A stretch of 64,000 bases of DNA from Sporosarcina sp. FSL K6-1508 (GCF_038007465.1 NZ_JBBOXF010000001.1:832501-896500), one strand, 5' to 3'; positions 52,078 through 61,641 are shown, numbered from the stretch's first letter. Notes: generated by a model from the letters alone, not told the origin. Numbers and translations are program-made.

Positions 52078-53722
52078 CTTTCAATCATTAAAGTTCCTTG
52101 CTTTATTCAAGAACATGTTTATAAAATTTGGGATTGACTATGAAGCGATGCAAAAAATATTACGTGTTAAATTGACGATGGATGAAAGAAGAGTACCGAC
52201 AATATTTAATGATGCGAAAAAAAAGAAGGACGGCAATCAGTTTTTAAAATCTCTTTGGATCTACGGATTATATGGGATTATGTTAATCCCGTTTATTGTG
52301 CTTGGAGATAATTATATCTTTCAAATGAGCATTGTCTTTGGCATGATTATGTTTATTTTAATGACTTCTATGATTTCTGATTTTTCGACTGTATTGCTCG
52401 ATGTGAGGGACAAAAACATTTTACAAACGAAACCAATTAGCGGGAAGACGATTGGTGCGGCTAAAATTGTCCATGTCATGATTTATATGACCTTCATAAC
52501 GGGGGCGTTTGTTACGATCCCGGTCCTCGTCAGCCTTTTTAGTCACGGCTTTATTTTTATGCTCATTTTTTTAGCCGGGCTATTGTTTACAATGCTCTTT
52601 GTCGTTGTGTTAACTTCGTTGCTTTATTTGTTTGTCTTACGATTTTTCGATGGTGAAAGACTAAAGGATATTATTAACTACGTGCAAATTCTTTTATCCG
52701 TTGGAGTTATCGTGGGCTATCAAATACTGATCCGGTCATTTGAGTTTGTTGACTTGAATATGACGTATACATTTAGTTGGTGGCATCTGTTCATCCCGCC
52801 AATTTGGTATGGTGCACCTTTTGAATTGTTGCTGGCGCATAATTTCACCAATTACATGATAGGTTTTGTGGTTCTTGCCGTATGTATTCCACTTATTGCA
52901 ATTTATTGTTATGCTCGGCTGATGCCTTCTTTTGAACGGAATTTAGAAAAGTTAATGAGTGATACGAAAAAAAGGAAAAAGAAAAGCAATCGACTGGATG
53001 AGTTGTGGGCGAGAATAACATGCCGACGTAATGAGGAGAGAGTGTTCTTTCGTTTTGCCGCGCTTATGATGAAACAAGAAAGAGAATTCAAGTTAAAAGT
53101 GTATCCGGCCCTTGGTATGTCAATTATTTTTCCGTTCATCTTTATCTTTAATGAATTACGTGACCGAACGTTGGCGGATATTGGAACGGGTAACTCATTT
53201 TTATTTATCTATTTTTGCAACCTGATGATACCAAACATTGTTCTCATGCTAAGGTATTCAGGGAATTATAAAGGTAGTTGGCTTTTCAAGACAGCTCCCA
53301 TTTACCAAGTCTCTTCTGTTTACAGTGGGGCATTAAAAGCATTGTTGGTGAAGTTATATGTACCTGTCCTTTTCTTACTTAGTTGTGTGTTTATCTGGAT
53401 TTTTTCGGTGAGAATACTACCAGACCTAGTCGCGGTTTTGTTAGCTGGAATCGGTCAAACGCTTGTTACATATAAACTTGTTAATGATGAGGAGTATCCT
53501 TTTTCAAAGTCGTTTGAATTTACCCAAGAAGCTGGCGGGGCTAAAATGCTACTGCTCAGCTTGGTCACCGGTGTATTTGTAGTGGGTCATCTCATTGCCA
53601 ACGTGTTCGAGTATGGGATTTATGTCTATCTCGTTCTGCTTCTTGCAGTGGTTCTCATAGGTTGGCGAATGGTTTTTCCGTCAAAAGGTAGTATAGAGTT
53701 TGCTCGAGGCAGTGGGAAATAA
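52070..53722 (+). CDS. ABC transporter permease
   Basis: This 550-aa membrane protein has about 12 hydrophobic segments grouped in two halves, separated by a basic cytoplasmic stretch (SDTKKRKKKSNRL, about residues 300-320). ATG 52070 lies within the ATPase gene behind GAGGAGCAGG, giving an 8-bp overlap. It pairs with the preceding ATPase as a heteromeric exporter; the substrate is not evident. Confidence 0.85.
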   Translation: MRNFQSLKFLALFKNMFIKFGIDYEAMQKILRVKLTMDERRVPTIFNDAKKKKDGNQFLKSLWIYGLYGIMLIPFIVLGDNYIFQMSIVFGMIMFILMTSMISDFSTVLLDVRDKNILQTKPISGKTIGAAKIVHVMIYMTFITGAFVTIPVLVSLFSHGFIFMLIFLAGLLFTMLFVVVLTSLLYLFVLRFFDGERLKDIINYVQILLSVGVIVGYQILIRSFEFVDLNMTYTFSWWHLFIPPIWYGAPFELLLAHNFTNYMIGFVVLAVCIPLIAIYCYARLMPSFERNLEKLMSDTKKRKKKSNRLDELWARITCRRNEERVFFRFAALMMKQEREFKLKVYPALGMSIIFPFIFIFNELRDRTLADIGTGNSFLFIYFCNLMIPNIVLMLRYSGNYKGSWLFKTAPIYQVSSVYSGALKALLVKLYVPVLFLLSCVFIWIFSVRILPDLVAVLLAGIGQTLVTYKLVNDEEYPFSKSFEFTQEAGGAKMLLLSLVTGVFVVGHLIANVFEYGIYVYLVLLLAVVLIGWRMVFPSKGSIEFARGSGK

Positions 53723-53743
53723 TTCATCTTGCCATAAATATAA

Positions 53744-53800
53744 TTGCAATCGAAAAGCACATGATGACAGAGGAAAAACTTCTGATATTATGTGCTTTTT
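53744..53800 (+). terminator. Terminator-like hairpin, member of a repeated pair
   Basis: AAAAGCACAT and ATGTGCTTTTT form the stem around GATGACAGAGGAAAAACTTCTGATATT. Nearly the same 56-bp unit recurs at 55927-55983, on the other side of the padR-CPBP block. It terminates the ABC operon. The rest of 53801-53960 is repeat-like sequence. Confidence 0.8.
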
Positions 53801-53819
53801 GTCGAATGAATATAACCAC

Positions 53820-53930
53820 TATTTATGTTGATATAAATAATCCCCTTGAAGCCGCCTTCACTCAGCTTATGTAGGTATTCATTTGTTCAATTTATATAGT
53901 TTAGAATTGCTAGGAGTGCTGCGGTTGAAA
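53820..53930. repeat. Degenerate dispersed intergenic repeat
   Basis: GCCTTCACTCAGCTTATGTAGGTATTCATTTGTTCAATTTATATAG resembles, piecewise, sequences at 61165-61225 and 61690-61735 (TTCATTTGTTCAACATATATAG). No coding sequence is recognisable. Confidence 0.5.
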
Positions 53931-54012
53931 TGTCTAGACATTTGAAAAAAGAGGTATGACTTCTCCGCATATAAATAATTTTCATTGTAATATTTGCAAT
54001 ATTGCCACATAA

Positions 54013-54042
54013 TATATCTAAACGATATATAGTTTAGATATA
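54013..54042. promoter_or_regulatory. Palindromic operator upstream of padR
   Basis: TATATCTAAAC-GATATATA-GTTTAGATATA is a perfect inverted repeat with 11-bp arms, ending 17 bp before the padR start. The location suggests autoregulation by PadR. Confidence 0.75.
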
Positions 54043-54058
54043 CACAAGGAGTGATGTA

Positions 54059-54586
54059 ATGCTTGAACATATACTTCTAGGGTTATTACGTGAACAGCCA
54101 ATGACTGGATATGAGTTAAAGAAGACGATTGATTCAACGGTTGGGTTTTTCTACAGAACAAGTTTTGGAAGTTTATACCCTGCGTTAAGAAGACTTGAAG
54201 AAAAAGAGTATGTAATCGTGGAGGAGGTAAAAGGCGACAGTAAAAATAAAAAAATGTATACATTACAGAAAGACGGGGAGGTGGCATTCGTTGAATGGCT
54301 TAAGCAACCACTGAAAAGTTCCAAAAATGAACATTTACTAAGAATTTTCTTTTTAGACTACCTCGATGAAGAAAAACAAAATTTCCTTTTAAAAGAATAT
54401 CAAAACAAATTGAAAAGTGAGCGGCATAAGCTGAAAGAAGTCGAAAAGATTGTTATAGGAGAACTGGAGGGGATTACCAATCCTCAGGACTTCTATTATC
54501 GCTTGTCTGTTTTGCAATATGGCGTCAGACATTTTGAAATGGAACTGGATTGGTTAGAGGATATCATAAGGAGGAAAGATGTTTAA
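54059..54586 (+). CDS. PadR-family transcriptional regulator
   Basis: This 175-aa regulator has an N-terminal winged helix with the PadR signature LLREQPMTGYELKKTIDSTVGFFYRTSFGSLYPALRRLEEKEYV. The C-terminal helical dimerisation domain follows (PadR-s/Vir type). The start ATG follows AAGGAGTGATGTA. Its stop overlaps the following ATG (TAATG), making a two-gene operon with a CPBP protease. Confidence 0.92.
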   Translation: MLEHILLGLLREQPMTGYELKKTIDSTVGFFYRTSFGSLYPALRRLEEKEYVIVEEVKGDSKNKKMYTLQKDGEVAFVEWLKQPLKSSKNEHLLRIFFLDYLDEEKQNFLLKEYQNKLKSERHKLKEVEKIVIGELEGITNPQDFYYRLSVLQYGVRHFEMELDWLEDIIRRKDV

Positions 54587-55320
54587 TGGAAAACGACAAG
54601 TCTTATTCCCGTAAACACCCTATTAAAAGTATTATTATGGTTGAAGTTAGTTTTTTATTAGCGGTTTTTATAGCTGGAGCAATTGCAACTATTAACCAGT
54701 TAAGCTACAACTCTCCGATATTGATATCATTCATTCCAACTGCATTAGTTCTAATCGTCTATTTTACTTGGAAAGGAAAATGGACTTCTTTTGGTTTCGA
54801 AGTCGGTGTGGTAAGAACAAATTGGCTATATTATTTACCTCTCCTCGCCATCTTGGTTATTTTATGTTTTCAAGGGTTCGATTACGTGCCCATAGAAACA
54901 ATTGCTTTCTATGTTGGCTTTGCAACTTTAGTTGGTTTTGTTGAGGAAAGTATTTACAGAGGGATAATGATAAAAATCTTATTACCTTTAGGGATAGTAC
55001 CGGCAATATTGACGTCTAGCCTATTATTTTCATTAACACACGTCCTAAACTTGTTATCAGGGCAGAGTATTGGGCAAACGGTGCTTCAACTGGTTTACGC
55101 ATTCCTGATAGGTATTGTGTTAGCACAACTATTTATTAAAAATGGTAGCATTTATCCGTTAATACTATTTCATACGTTGCACAATTTAATTCAGTTTTTA
55201 GGCAAAGGCGGATCTACTGCGGTTCTTGATGGAACAGTTATCGTTATCCTGGCATTAACGGCTGTTTCATTAGCTCTATCGCTGAAGAAAAAATATACAA
55301 ATGAATCAATTCCATACTAG
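54586..55320 (+). CDS. CPBP-family intramembrane metalloprotease (CAAX-type)
   Basis: This 244-aa protein has about eight membrane helices. The CPBP/Abi motifs are intact: motif 1 EESIYRG (EExxxR), motif 2 LFSLTH and motif 3 FHTLHN. In Firmicutes the family is often tied to bacteriocin self-immunity or regulated proteolysis. Start ATG 54586 overlaps the padR stop; GGAGG lies 10 bp upstream. The frame is open further to 54550. Confidence 0.88.
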   Translation: MENDKSYSRKHPIKSIIMVEVSFLLAVFIAGAIATINQLSYNSPILISFIPTALVLIVYFTWKGKWTSFGFEVGVVRTNWLYYLPLLAILVILCFQGFDYVPIETIAFYVGFATLVGFVEESIYRGIMIKILLPLGIVPAILTSSLLFSLTHVLNLLSGQSIGQTVLQLVYAFLIGIVLAQLFIKNGSIYPLILFHTLHNLIQFLGKGGSTAVLDGTVIVILALTAVSLALSLKKKYTNESIPY

Positions 55321-55440
55321 AGGATTTTGTATTAAAACCCGAACAAGGTTGATGTCCACTCCAAGCGGACGCTTTCTTACCTCTAGTCAAGTAATTTCTA
55401 AAGAAATTGGTGGGGGAATAAAGAATAACCCGAGGCAATT

Positions 55441-55800
55441 GCTTTTCGTTCCAGCGCTCGCTTTCCGCGGGCATGGCTTGAGCCTCCTCGTCCGCTTCAC
55501 TCCCTGTGGGGTCTCAAGGCTCATGCTATTCCCGCAGGAGTCGAGCGCTTCCACTACAAGCAACAAGAGAAAGGAATCAAGAAAGGTTAGGAATACGAGG
55601 GCTCCCCACTAGAGAAGTTAAGTATCACAAATAGATCTGACGATTATCTGTTTTTTTCGAAAGGTCTTCTGTGCTATAAGCTCCGCGGGCACGGCTTCAA
55701 TCTTCTCGTCACTGCGTTCCTGCAGGACTTTCAGCTAAGGAAGAGTGAACTTTCTCTTCCTATCTTTGCCTTCTGTTCCCGCTGGAGTCGCCGCCTTCCG
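55441..55800. repeat. Intergenic repeats with long imperfect inverted repeats
   Basis: A 95-bp stem-loop (55454-55548) has outer arms GCGCTCG / CGAGCGC and inner ATGGCTTGAG / CTCAAGGCTCAT. It carries the GCTTTCCGCGGGCATGG and CCCGCAGGAGTCGAGCG landmarks of a repeat common in Bacillaceae intergenic regions. A second degenerate copy spans 55681-55800. Together they occupy most of the 678-bp gap 55321-55998; no gene is supported. Confidence 0.75.
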
Positions 55801-55926
55801 TCACCATCAACGGAACTCATTCACATAAACGAATAATTAATTGCTAAAACACGTTAATGTTTGTACTTTTATTTAAAATAAGCAATTATGAAATTGACTC
55901 AAATAGCTTAATTTTATGAGTATGAA

Positions 55927-55983
55927 ACAATCGAAAAAGCACATGGTGACAGAGGAGAAAGCTTCTGAAATTATGTGCTTTTC
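55927..55983. terminator. Terminator-like hairpin, second of the repeated pair
   Basis: Stem AAAAGCACAT / ATGTGCTTTT, matching 53744-53800 at nearly every position. On the minus strand it ends the NCS2 permease gene (55999-57300). Confidence 0.8.
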
Positions 55984-55998
55984 TATGAACAGTGTTCT

Positions 55999-57300
55999 TT
56001 ACAACTTCACACGGCTCTTATTACCAACATAATACAGGAACTCCATAAAGAGCGCGACCAGAATCCCCATGAGCATGCCATTCGACAGGATAGGTCTTAT
56101 TAGTTGCGGAATCGTTGTAAAAACAGTTGCTGGAAGTGACATGATTGATAGCCCAAGTAGCGCAGGCAAGGCAATGCGATAGACGGTTGTAGGTTCAAAT
56201 GTCAATCCTTCAATATTGCGGATTGCTGAACGAAAAAGCTGTAAATAAGCGACGAACAATACCGTGTTACCAACGCTATGCGGAATTGTTGAGAAGAAGG
56301 CACTTAATTGCGGAACCATCCCCAAGAAGATGAATAATACGGATCCTACAAAAAAGGGAGCCCTTTCACGAATGCCTGTTGACTGCAAAAAGCCTAACGA
56401 GGAGGCGTATGGTGCATAAGGGACGAGTCCAAGAGCGCCTGAAGCCGTCGATAGCAGTCCCGTCAACATAAAGGAAGCTCGGTATTGCTTGGGTGTCGTC
56501 TCCTTTTCAAAAATATCTTCCGCCCCTTTTAATGTGGCAATCGTATTCGTGGTATTGAGTAACCCTGTAATGACGACCGTAATAACAATACCCCACTCAA
56601 AGGCGGGTTGCCCCCAAGGAAACCAAGTAAGGAAGGGAGTTGTTTTGATAGTCTCTGTTACTTCCGCAGGAAATAATAGGATAGCTCCTATCCATCCGAC
56701 TGTCATCCCGATGAGCAGGTTTAAACTGCTGATAATGCCTTTCCCTTTCACATGGATAAGGATTGTCAGTGCGGCGAGAGTAAATGAAAAGCAGGCGACC
56801 TTTACATCGATGAAATTTCCAGTATTTAGACCAATCATCCCTTTCAGGAAAATCGTGATGAGCTGATTGGCCAATAGTAAAAGAAAGACGAACATTACAA
56901 TAGGCGTAAACCACTTTTTTAAAACTTCTCCCATGCCTAAAACACCAAAGGCTGTAACGAGAATGCCCGAAATTATAACTCCGACTGCTATGCTTCCGCC
57001 AATCGTAGTTAGTTCAAGATTCATTGCACTTGCAGTGGCTGCCAAGCTTAAAATGACGCCCCACCATAATCCAGATTGTCCCTCCATTATCGCCAAGCGA
57101 TGCCCAATAAGTCCTTGCAGCAAACAAGCTACCCCCGTGAAAATGAAGGAGCGTTGGATTGCAGAAACAATTTCAACAGACTCCAATTGAAAAGCCGCGC
57201 CAACCGAGATTGGAATGACGACCGTATTGGCAAACATAAAGAATAGCCACTGAAATCCAGCTAATAATGTCACAGACGCTTGTAATGATTTGGTGTCCAT
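55999..57300 (-). CDS. NCS2-family purine/pyrimidine permease (YwdJ-like)
   Basis: This 433-aa membrane protein has 12 or more predicted helices and belongs to the nucleobase:cation symporter-2 family (uracil/xanthine type). Landmarks are QWLFFMFANTVVIPISVG at the N-terminus and the half-helix region GLLNTTNTIATLKGAEDIF, where the canonical NCS2 signature is expected. The substrate (a purine or uracil) is not settled by sequence. Start ATG 57300 follows GAGAGGAGCGG. It is monocistronic. Confidence 0.83.
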   Translation of the reverse strand: MDTKSLQASVTLLAGFQWLFFMFANTVVIPISVGAAFQLESVEIVSAIQRSFIFTGVACLLQGLIGHRLAIMEGQSGLWWGVILSLAATASAMNLELTTIGGSIAVGVIISGILVTAFGVLGMGEVLKKWFTPIVMFVFLLLLANQLITIFLKGMIGLNTGNFIDVKVACFSFTLAALTILIHVKGKGIISSLNLLIGMTVGWIGAILLFPAEVTETIKTTPFLTWFPWGQPAFEWGIVITVVITGLLNTTNTIATLKGAEDIFEKETTPKQYRASFMLTGLLSTASGALGLVPYAPYASSLGFLQSTGIRERAPFFVGSVLFIFLGMVPQLSAFFSTIPHSVGNTVLFVAYLQLFRSAIRNIEGLTFEPTTVYRIALPALLGLSIMSLPATVFTTIPQLIRPILSNGMLMGILVALFMEFLYYVGNKSRVKL

Positions 57301-57414
57301 GCCATCCGCTCCTCTCTGTCGACTCTTATTTAATGGAATTTACATATACGGGGGATTATACCATACTGGCAACCTATAGTAGACTGATTTTTTAAAACAA
57401 TTAAATTAAGGTGT

Positions 57415-57560
57415 TCATATATATGTTGAAGTAAAGAACTCCATTGCACCTCTGCACCTCTTAAGGCACCTTCGCTTCGTTTATACAGCGGGTTCAGTCC
57501 TTCAGCTTATATAGTTGGAATTACCCGCTGAATACAGGTCCAACTATTCATCGGGTAAAA
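57415..57560. repeat. Dispersed intergenic repeat
   Basis: TATATATGTTGAAGTAAAGAACTCCATTG and AAGGCACCTTCGCTTCGTTTATA match, in inverse orientation, 30720-30800. A second hairpin-like part (CAGCGGGTTCAG .. TTACCCGCTGAATACAGG) completes it. With the permease promoter it fills the 341-bp gap 57301-57641. Confidence 0.6.
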
Positions 57561-57641
57561 GTTTGACTTCGTTTTTAAAATGTCGGTGATTTTTTCTTCT
57601 GTTAAGATACAATGGGTATAAACACGTTGGGAGGAATGGCT

Positions 57642-58250
57642 ATGTATGATAAAGAATACGATCGGTTGCTACGCATTAAAACCGTAGGAACGCGGGAATG
57701 GCTGCATCAATCCTCTCATTATAACCGCTATGAAGCGACACCTTACAAGGCGCTAGATGATTTTTTTCAAGACTATGAACTAAAGAGCACGGACAAGCTC
57801 GTAGATTTTGGATGTGGCAAAGGAAGACTACCCTTTTATATACATAACCGATTTGGTGTTTCGGTTACGGGGATTGAAATGAGTGGGCAGCTGTATCAGG
57901 AAGCACTTGAAAACCAGGCGAATTACATGCAAAAGGCCAAGCAATCAAGCGCCTTTATTCGCTTTGAACGTTGTCTGGCGGAAGAGTATGAAGTGGAGGC
58001 GAAGGATAATCGATTTTACTTTTTCAATCCGTTTTCCATTCAAATTTTCATGACAGTCATTGATAATATCCTTCTTTCAGTCGAACAACAGAAAAGGTCC
58101 GTTGATATAATCCTTTATTACCCGACTAGCGATTATATCGAGTTCCTTGAGACGAGCACCCCTTTTGAACTGATAAAGGGAGTGAAGGTATCCAGCATGT
58201 ATGAAAAAGATCCGAATGAACTATTTTTAGTGTTTCGTTTCGGTGAATGA
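57642..58250 (+). CDS. Class I SAM-dependent methyltransferase
   Basis: This 202-aa protein has the SAM motif DKLVDFGCGKGRLPFYI (motif I), followed by GIEMSG (acidic loop at the ribose) and FFNPFSIQIF, which takes the place of the usual catalytic NPPY region. The target is unknown. ATG 57642 follows GGGAGGAATGGCT; the frame extends to 57612. The stretch upstream is repeat sequence. Confidence 0.82.
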   Translation: MYDKEYDRLLRIKTVGTREWLHQSSHYNRYEATPYKALDDFFQDYELKSTDKLVDFGCGKGRLPFYIHNRFGVSVTGIEMSGQLYQEALENQANYMQKAKQSSAFIRFERCLAEEYEVEAKDNRFYFFNPFSIQIFMTVIDNILLSVEQQKRSVDIILYYPTSDYIEFLETSTPFELIKGVKVSSMYEKDPNELFLVFRFGE

Positions 58251-58261
58251 TCCGACAAAAG

Positions 58262-58293
58262 TAAAGCCGTGTTTCAAGAGAAACACGGCTTTA
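58262..58293. terminator. Bidirectional terminator between methyltransferase and Tet-like genes
   Basis: Stem TAAAGCCGTGTTTC / GAAACACGGCTTTA with a short loop. It ends the methyltransferase gene on one strand and the convergent tet-like gene on the other. Confidence 0.88.
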
Positions 58294-58295
58294 CT

Positions 58296-60236
58296 TTATA
58301 AACAATGCATCGCGTCCCTTGCCTCTTTCCAGGGGACGGGGTAGCCTTTTCCTTTGGCGCAAAAGATGGAAGTGGACGAATACTCGGGGTCCGCTTCTTT
58401 GTTGTATCCAATTCTTTCAATGACTTGTTCTTCATTGTGGCAACGGTCATAGCCGCCGAATAACAGACTGAGTGTCCCTTTACCGTGGGTGAATGAAGCG
58501 AAGGCGGCACTGTAGTTCATAAAGGTAGCTACAGGGACCCGTCCTTTTATAAGTACTTTATCCCCGATGGTTTCAGGTGCAACAAAGTTGCCGTGTGCTT
58601 GCTGGATATCAGACAGAACCCTTCCCATATTATCCAGATCTACTTTTATTTTAAAATCGTAGTACGGTTCTAGCAGTGTATTTTTCGCTTGTTCTAGACC
58701 TTGTCGCAATGCCCGGAAAGCAGCTTCTCTAAAGTCACCGCCGGATGTGTGCTCGTTATGACCACGTCCCGTCAGCAAGGTTATTTTCACATCAGTGAGA
58801 GCTGAACCGGTTAATAAGCCATGATGATCCCGTTCAAATAAATGACTGTGTACCAAATTTTGGTGACCGATAGACAAGTCATTGGCGTGACAGACGTTAT
58901 CAAACTGTATGCCGCTATTTCTTTCTGCAGGTTCCATCAAAAGATGGACTTCCGCGTAATGCCTTAAAGGCTCAAAATGACCATAACCCGTTACGGTTGT
59001 TTCGATGGTCTCCTTATAAAGTATTTTAGGTTCGCCGAAAGAGACTTGAATCGAAAAACGCTCGTTAACAATTTGTTGGAGTACTTCGAGCTGGATGACA
59101 CCCATAACATGAACATGAATTTCTTGAAAATGTTCATCCCAGAAGACGCGCAAAGAAGGATCCTCCGCATCGAGTAGGTTAAAACATCGAAGTACTTCTT
59201 TCACATGGATGGCAGCGTCGAAAATCACTTTCGACTTAAGGGTAGGCATCATGTCAAAGGTCGCTTTTTCTTTTAGTGCTCCAACACCGTCCCCAATGCA
59301 TGCTTGTGTTAATCCAGTAACTGCAAACAGTTCACCGGCATGAACATGGTCAATTGCTTTAAATTTATTGCCATTATAGACGCGTATTTGTGTGACTTTC
59401 TCTGTGTAATCTCCATAGTTTATTTCGTCTCTGACACGTAGCGTGCCGCTTAATGATTTAAGGAAGGTGACCCTGTTTCCGCTGTCATCATGGCGGATTT
59501 TATAGACCTGGGCGGCGAACTCGTTGTCATCGTCGTAAGAAGCTGCTGTTAATAAATCGAGTTTCTCGAAAAACGCCATGACGCCAATGTCCTTTAGTGC
59601 AGAACCACTGGACAGAGCGAAGGTTTTATTGTCGCTAATCATTTTCTTTAATGTTTCAAGCCATAGATCCTTGTCATACCCTGATTCCATATAGGTTTCA
59701 AGCAGTGCTTCATCACGTTCTGCGATAAATTCAATGAGTTCCTCTTGCATAATTCCTTCTTTGAAAGAGGATGTAAGATCACAGACGTTTTCCGATAGAT
59801 TGGTGCGAATTTCATGGAGTACACTTGCGATGTCTGTTCCTTCACGATCGGTTTTATTGATGAAGAAGAAAGTAGGAACCTGATGTTTGCGAAGCAGTTG
59901 CCAGACGGTTTCCGTATGGCCTTCCACGCCGTCGCTTGCGCTAATAATGATGATGGCATAGTCCATCACTTGAATGGCCCGCTCCATTTCAGGGGAAAAA
60001 TCGACGTGTCCAGGTGTGTCGATAATGTAGTAGGTGGAGCCATTATAGGAAATGGATGCTTGGTCTGCAAAAACTGTAATGCCTCTTTCCTTTTCAATTG
60101 TATGGCTGTCGAGAAAGGCGTCTTGATGGTCAACGCGCCCTCTTTGTTTAATGCTTTTTGTGTGATAAAGCAGTTGTTCAGAGAAAGTTGTTTTTCCTGC
60201 ATCTACGTGTGCAAGTATGCCAATTGTTTTATACAT
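58296..60236 (-). CDS. Tet(M)-like ribosomal-protection translational GTPase
   Basis: This 646-aa GTPase is related to EF-G and to Tet(M)/Tet(O)/OtrA-type ribosomal protection proteins. The G domain motifs are AHVDAGKTTF (G1), the conserved Thr in RGITV (G2), DTPGHVDF (G3), NKTD (G4) and SSGSA (G5). EF-G-like domains II-V follow (for example HVMGVIQLEVLQQIV and a domain IV near 400-520). Such chromosomal paralogues occur in many Bacillales; whether this one gives tetracycline protection is unknown. Start ATG 60236, convergent with the methyltransferase. Confidence 0.85.
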   Translation of the reverse strand: MYKTIGILAHVDAGKTTFSEQLLYHTKSIKQRGRVDHQDAFLDSHTIEKERGITVFADQASISYNGSTYYIIDTPGHVDFSPEMERAIQVMDYAIIIISASDGVEGHTETVWQLLRKHQVPTFFFINKTDREGTDIASVLHEIRTNLSENVCDLTSSFKEGIMQEELIEFIAERDEALLETYMESGYDKDLWLETLKKMISDNKTFALSSGSALKDIGVMAFFEKLDLLTAASYDDDNEFAAQVYKIRHDDSGNRVTFLKSLSGTLRVRDEINYGDYTEKVTQIRVYNGNKFKAIDHVHAGELFAVTGLTQACIGDGVGALKEKATFDMMPTLKSKVIFDAAIHVKEVLRCFNLLDAEDPSLRVFWDEHFQEIHVHVMGVIQLEVLQQIVNERFSIQVSFGEPKILYKETIETTVTGYGHFEPLRHYAEVHLLMEPAERNSGIQFDNVCHANDLSIGHQNLVHSHLFERDHHGLLTGSALTDVKITLLTGRGHNEHTSGGDFREAAFRALRQGLEQAKNTLLEPYYDFKIKVDLDNMGRVLSDIQQAHGNFVAPETIGDKVLIKGRVPVATFMNYSAAFASFTHGKGTLSLLFGGYDRCHNEEQVIERIGYNKEADPEYSSTSIFCAKGKGYPVPWKEARDAMHCL

Positions 60237-60356
60237 GATGTCGCCCCTGTCTGTTTTTGGCTAATACCTTTAGTATAGCAAATCTGAATTGGGCGAATGA
60301 CCTTAAATAGGTGGTATACTGTAAAGACAAATTTAGTACGGGGGAGGAATCAGATT

Positions 60357-60533
60357 TTGAAATATTCAAGAACGAAAATGGAGCAGCTTGTAAAGAATGA
60401 TAAGGAGCTAGCGAAACGTCTGAAACAGATAATGGCTGAGCTTGACTTAGAGAAGAGTTTCGCGTTGAAAGCATTGTATCATGCGGATGTAAAAGATGGC
60501 GGGACACATCAGAGGAATTATCAGGAGCTGTAA
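60357..60533 (+). CDS. Small protein of unknown function (58 aa)
   Basis: This 58-residue charged, mostly helical protein starts MKYSRTKMEQLVKNDKELAKRL from TTG 60357 behind GGGGGAGGAATC. It is divergent from the tet-like gene and ends at a strong terminator, which supports a real transcription unit. I do not recognise the family. Confidence 0.6.
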   Translation: MKYSRTKMEQLVKNDKELAKRLKQIMAELDLEKSFALKALYHADVKDGGTHQRNYQEL

Positions 60534-60540
60534 ATACGTT

Positions 60541-60580
60541 AAAAGCGTGGAAAGTCTATTATGACTGTCACGCTTTTTTT
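60541..60580 (+). terminator. Intrinsic terminator after the 58-aa gene
   Basis: Stem AAAAGCGTG..AGT / ACT..CACGCTTTTTTT with a 7-nt loop. Confidence 0.88.
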
Positions 60581-60794
60581 GATGCCTTTTTTACCTGATC
60601 ATTTCCGGTTCGCTTTCGGCGAACTGTTCATGACATCTTTACCGAGAGGCAAGTGTGTGGCTAGGAATTGCAGTTCATTGCTCCTAGTTAATCCTGTTGC
60701 GAATAGTTGCCTGTCGCATCCCTACACATCAAGACATCTCGGTAATCATATAGAGGTCGTTCAATCCAAGCAATCCCAAAGTAATTGTACAAGA

Positions 60795-61235
60795 AGTGCC
60801 TATATATGTTGAATTAAAGAATCCTATTGAATCTGCTGCGGTGCTCAATAAGAAGAGAGTTGTAATTCGGGATGTGGATTGTAGAACGTTTGGCGCTTTG
60901 GGGATGCCTTTCGCTAGGTTGTTCATTATCGAGAGAACTGTCATTTTGAGATGTATATGGTGAGATTGTAAGGTGATTACTATTTGATACTATATAAATT
61001 GAAATAAAGAATTCCATTGAACCGCTACGACGCTAGGGGATGCCTCCTGCCATAAGCCAGATGAGGTTTTCTTTAACCTATCTGGAATAACTTCTTGACA
61101 TTAACTGTATAATTTCTGCAAAGAACGCAGAGATTATACAAACCGAACTCTTCGTTGTTCGGTTGGCTACCCCTGTTAAGGCGCCTTCGCTCAGTATATA
61201 TACCGGATTCAACATATATAATTATAGTCAAGAAA
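60795..61235. repeat. Repeat-rich intergenic region
   Basis: This region contains copies of the TATATATGTTGAATTAAAGAAT repeat at 60800-60830 and 60990-61020 (ATAAATTGAAATAAAGAATTCCATTG), and a strong hairpin TGTATAATTTCTGC / GCAGAGATTATACA (61106-61140). A second hairpin AACCGAA / TTCGGTT lies at 61141-61163, with GGCGCCTTCGCTCAGTATATA at 61180-61200. No protein-coding gene is supported between 60534 and 61764. Confidence 0.6.
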
Positions 61236-61262
61236 TCCGCAATCTAGGTTGCGGATTTCTTC
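61230..61262. terminator. Terminator-like hairpin in the repeat region
   Basis: A perfect stem AAGAAATCCGCAA / TTGCGGATTTCTT with a 6-nt loop. There is no annotated gene directly upstream on either strand, so it may end an unrecognised transcript or belong to the repeat. Confidence 0.6.
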
Positions 61263-61271
61263 ACAGCTAAT

Positions 61272-61641
61272 AAAATGCGCTTTCTCACACAGACCATCCA
61301 GCGAAGGCGCGTCTTCGTGGTAGCCGGAGCGATAAGACTGAAAGGGATCTTCTTTCTGGCTTATCGCGGGAGGCATCCACAAAGCGTCGAAGCGGTATTA
61401 GCAGAATTTCTAATTCATTCCTCATGTATTGGAACAATCGTTGATCACATTCAATCTATTTATGGCACTCCAGGTTACAGGTCTCATCCACAAAAACGAA
61501 ATGCAATTTCTCAACATAGACCACCCAGCGAAGGCGCGACTTCGTGGTAGCCGGAGCGATAAGACTGAAAGTGCTCTCCTTTCCGGCTTATCGCGGGAGG
61601 CATCCACAAAGCGTCGAAGCGGTATTAGCAGGAATTCTAAT
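61272..61641 (+). repeat. Two direct repeats of about 142 bp
   Basis: Copy 1 (about 61272-61413) and copy 2 (about 61500-61641) share CCAGCGAAGGCGCG, TTCGTGGTAGCCGGAGCGATA, the inverted GCGATAAGACTGAAAG / GGCTTATCGCGGGAGGC, CATCCACAAAGCGTCGAAGC and GGTATTAGCAG. The copies are about 90% identical by eye and 228 bp apart. The type resembles intergenic repeats in other Bacillales. Confidence 0.8.
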
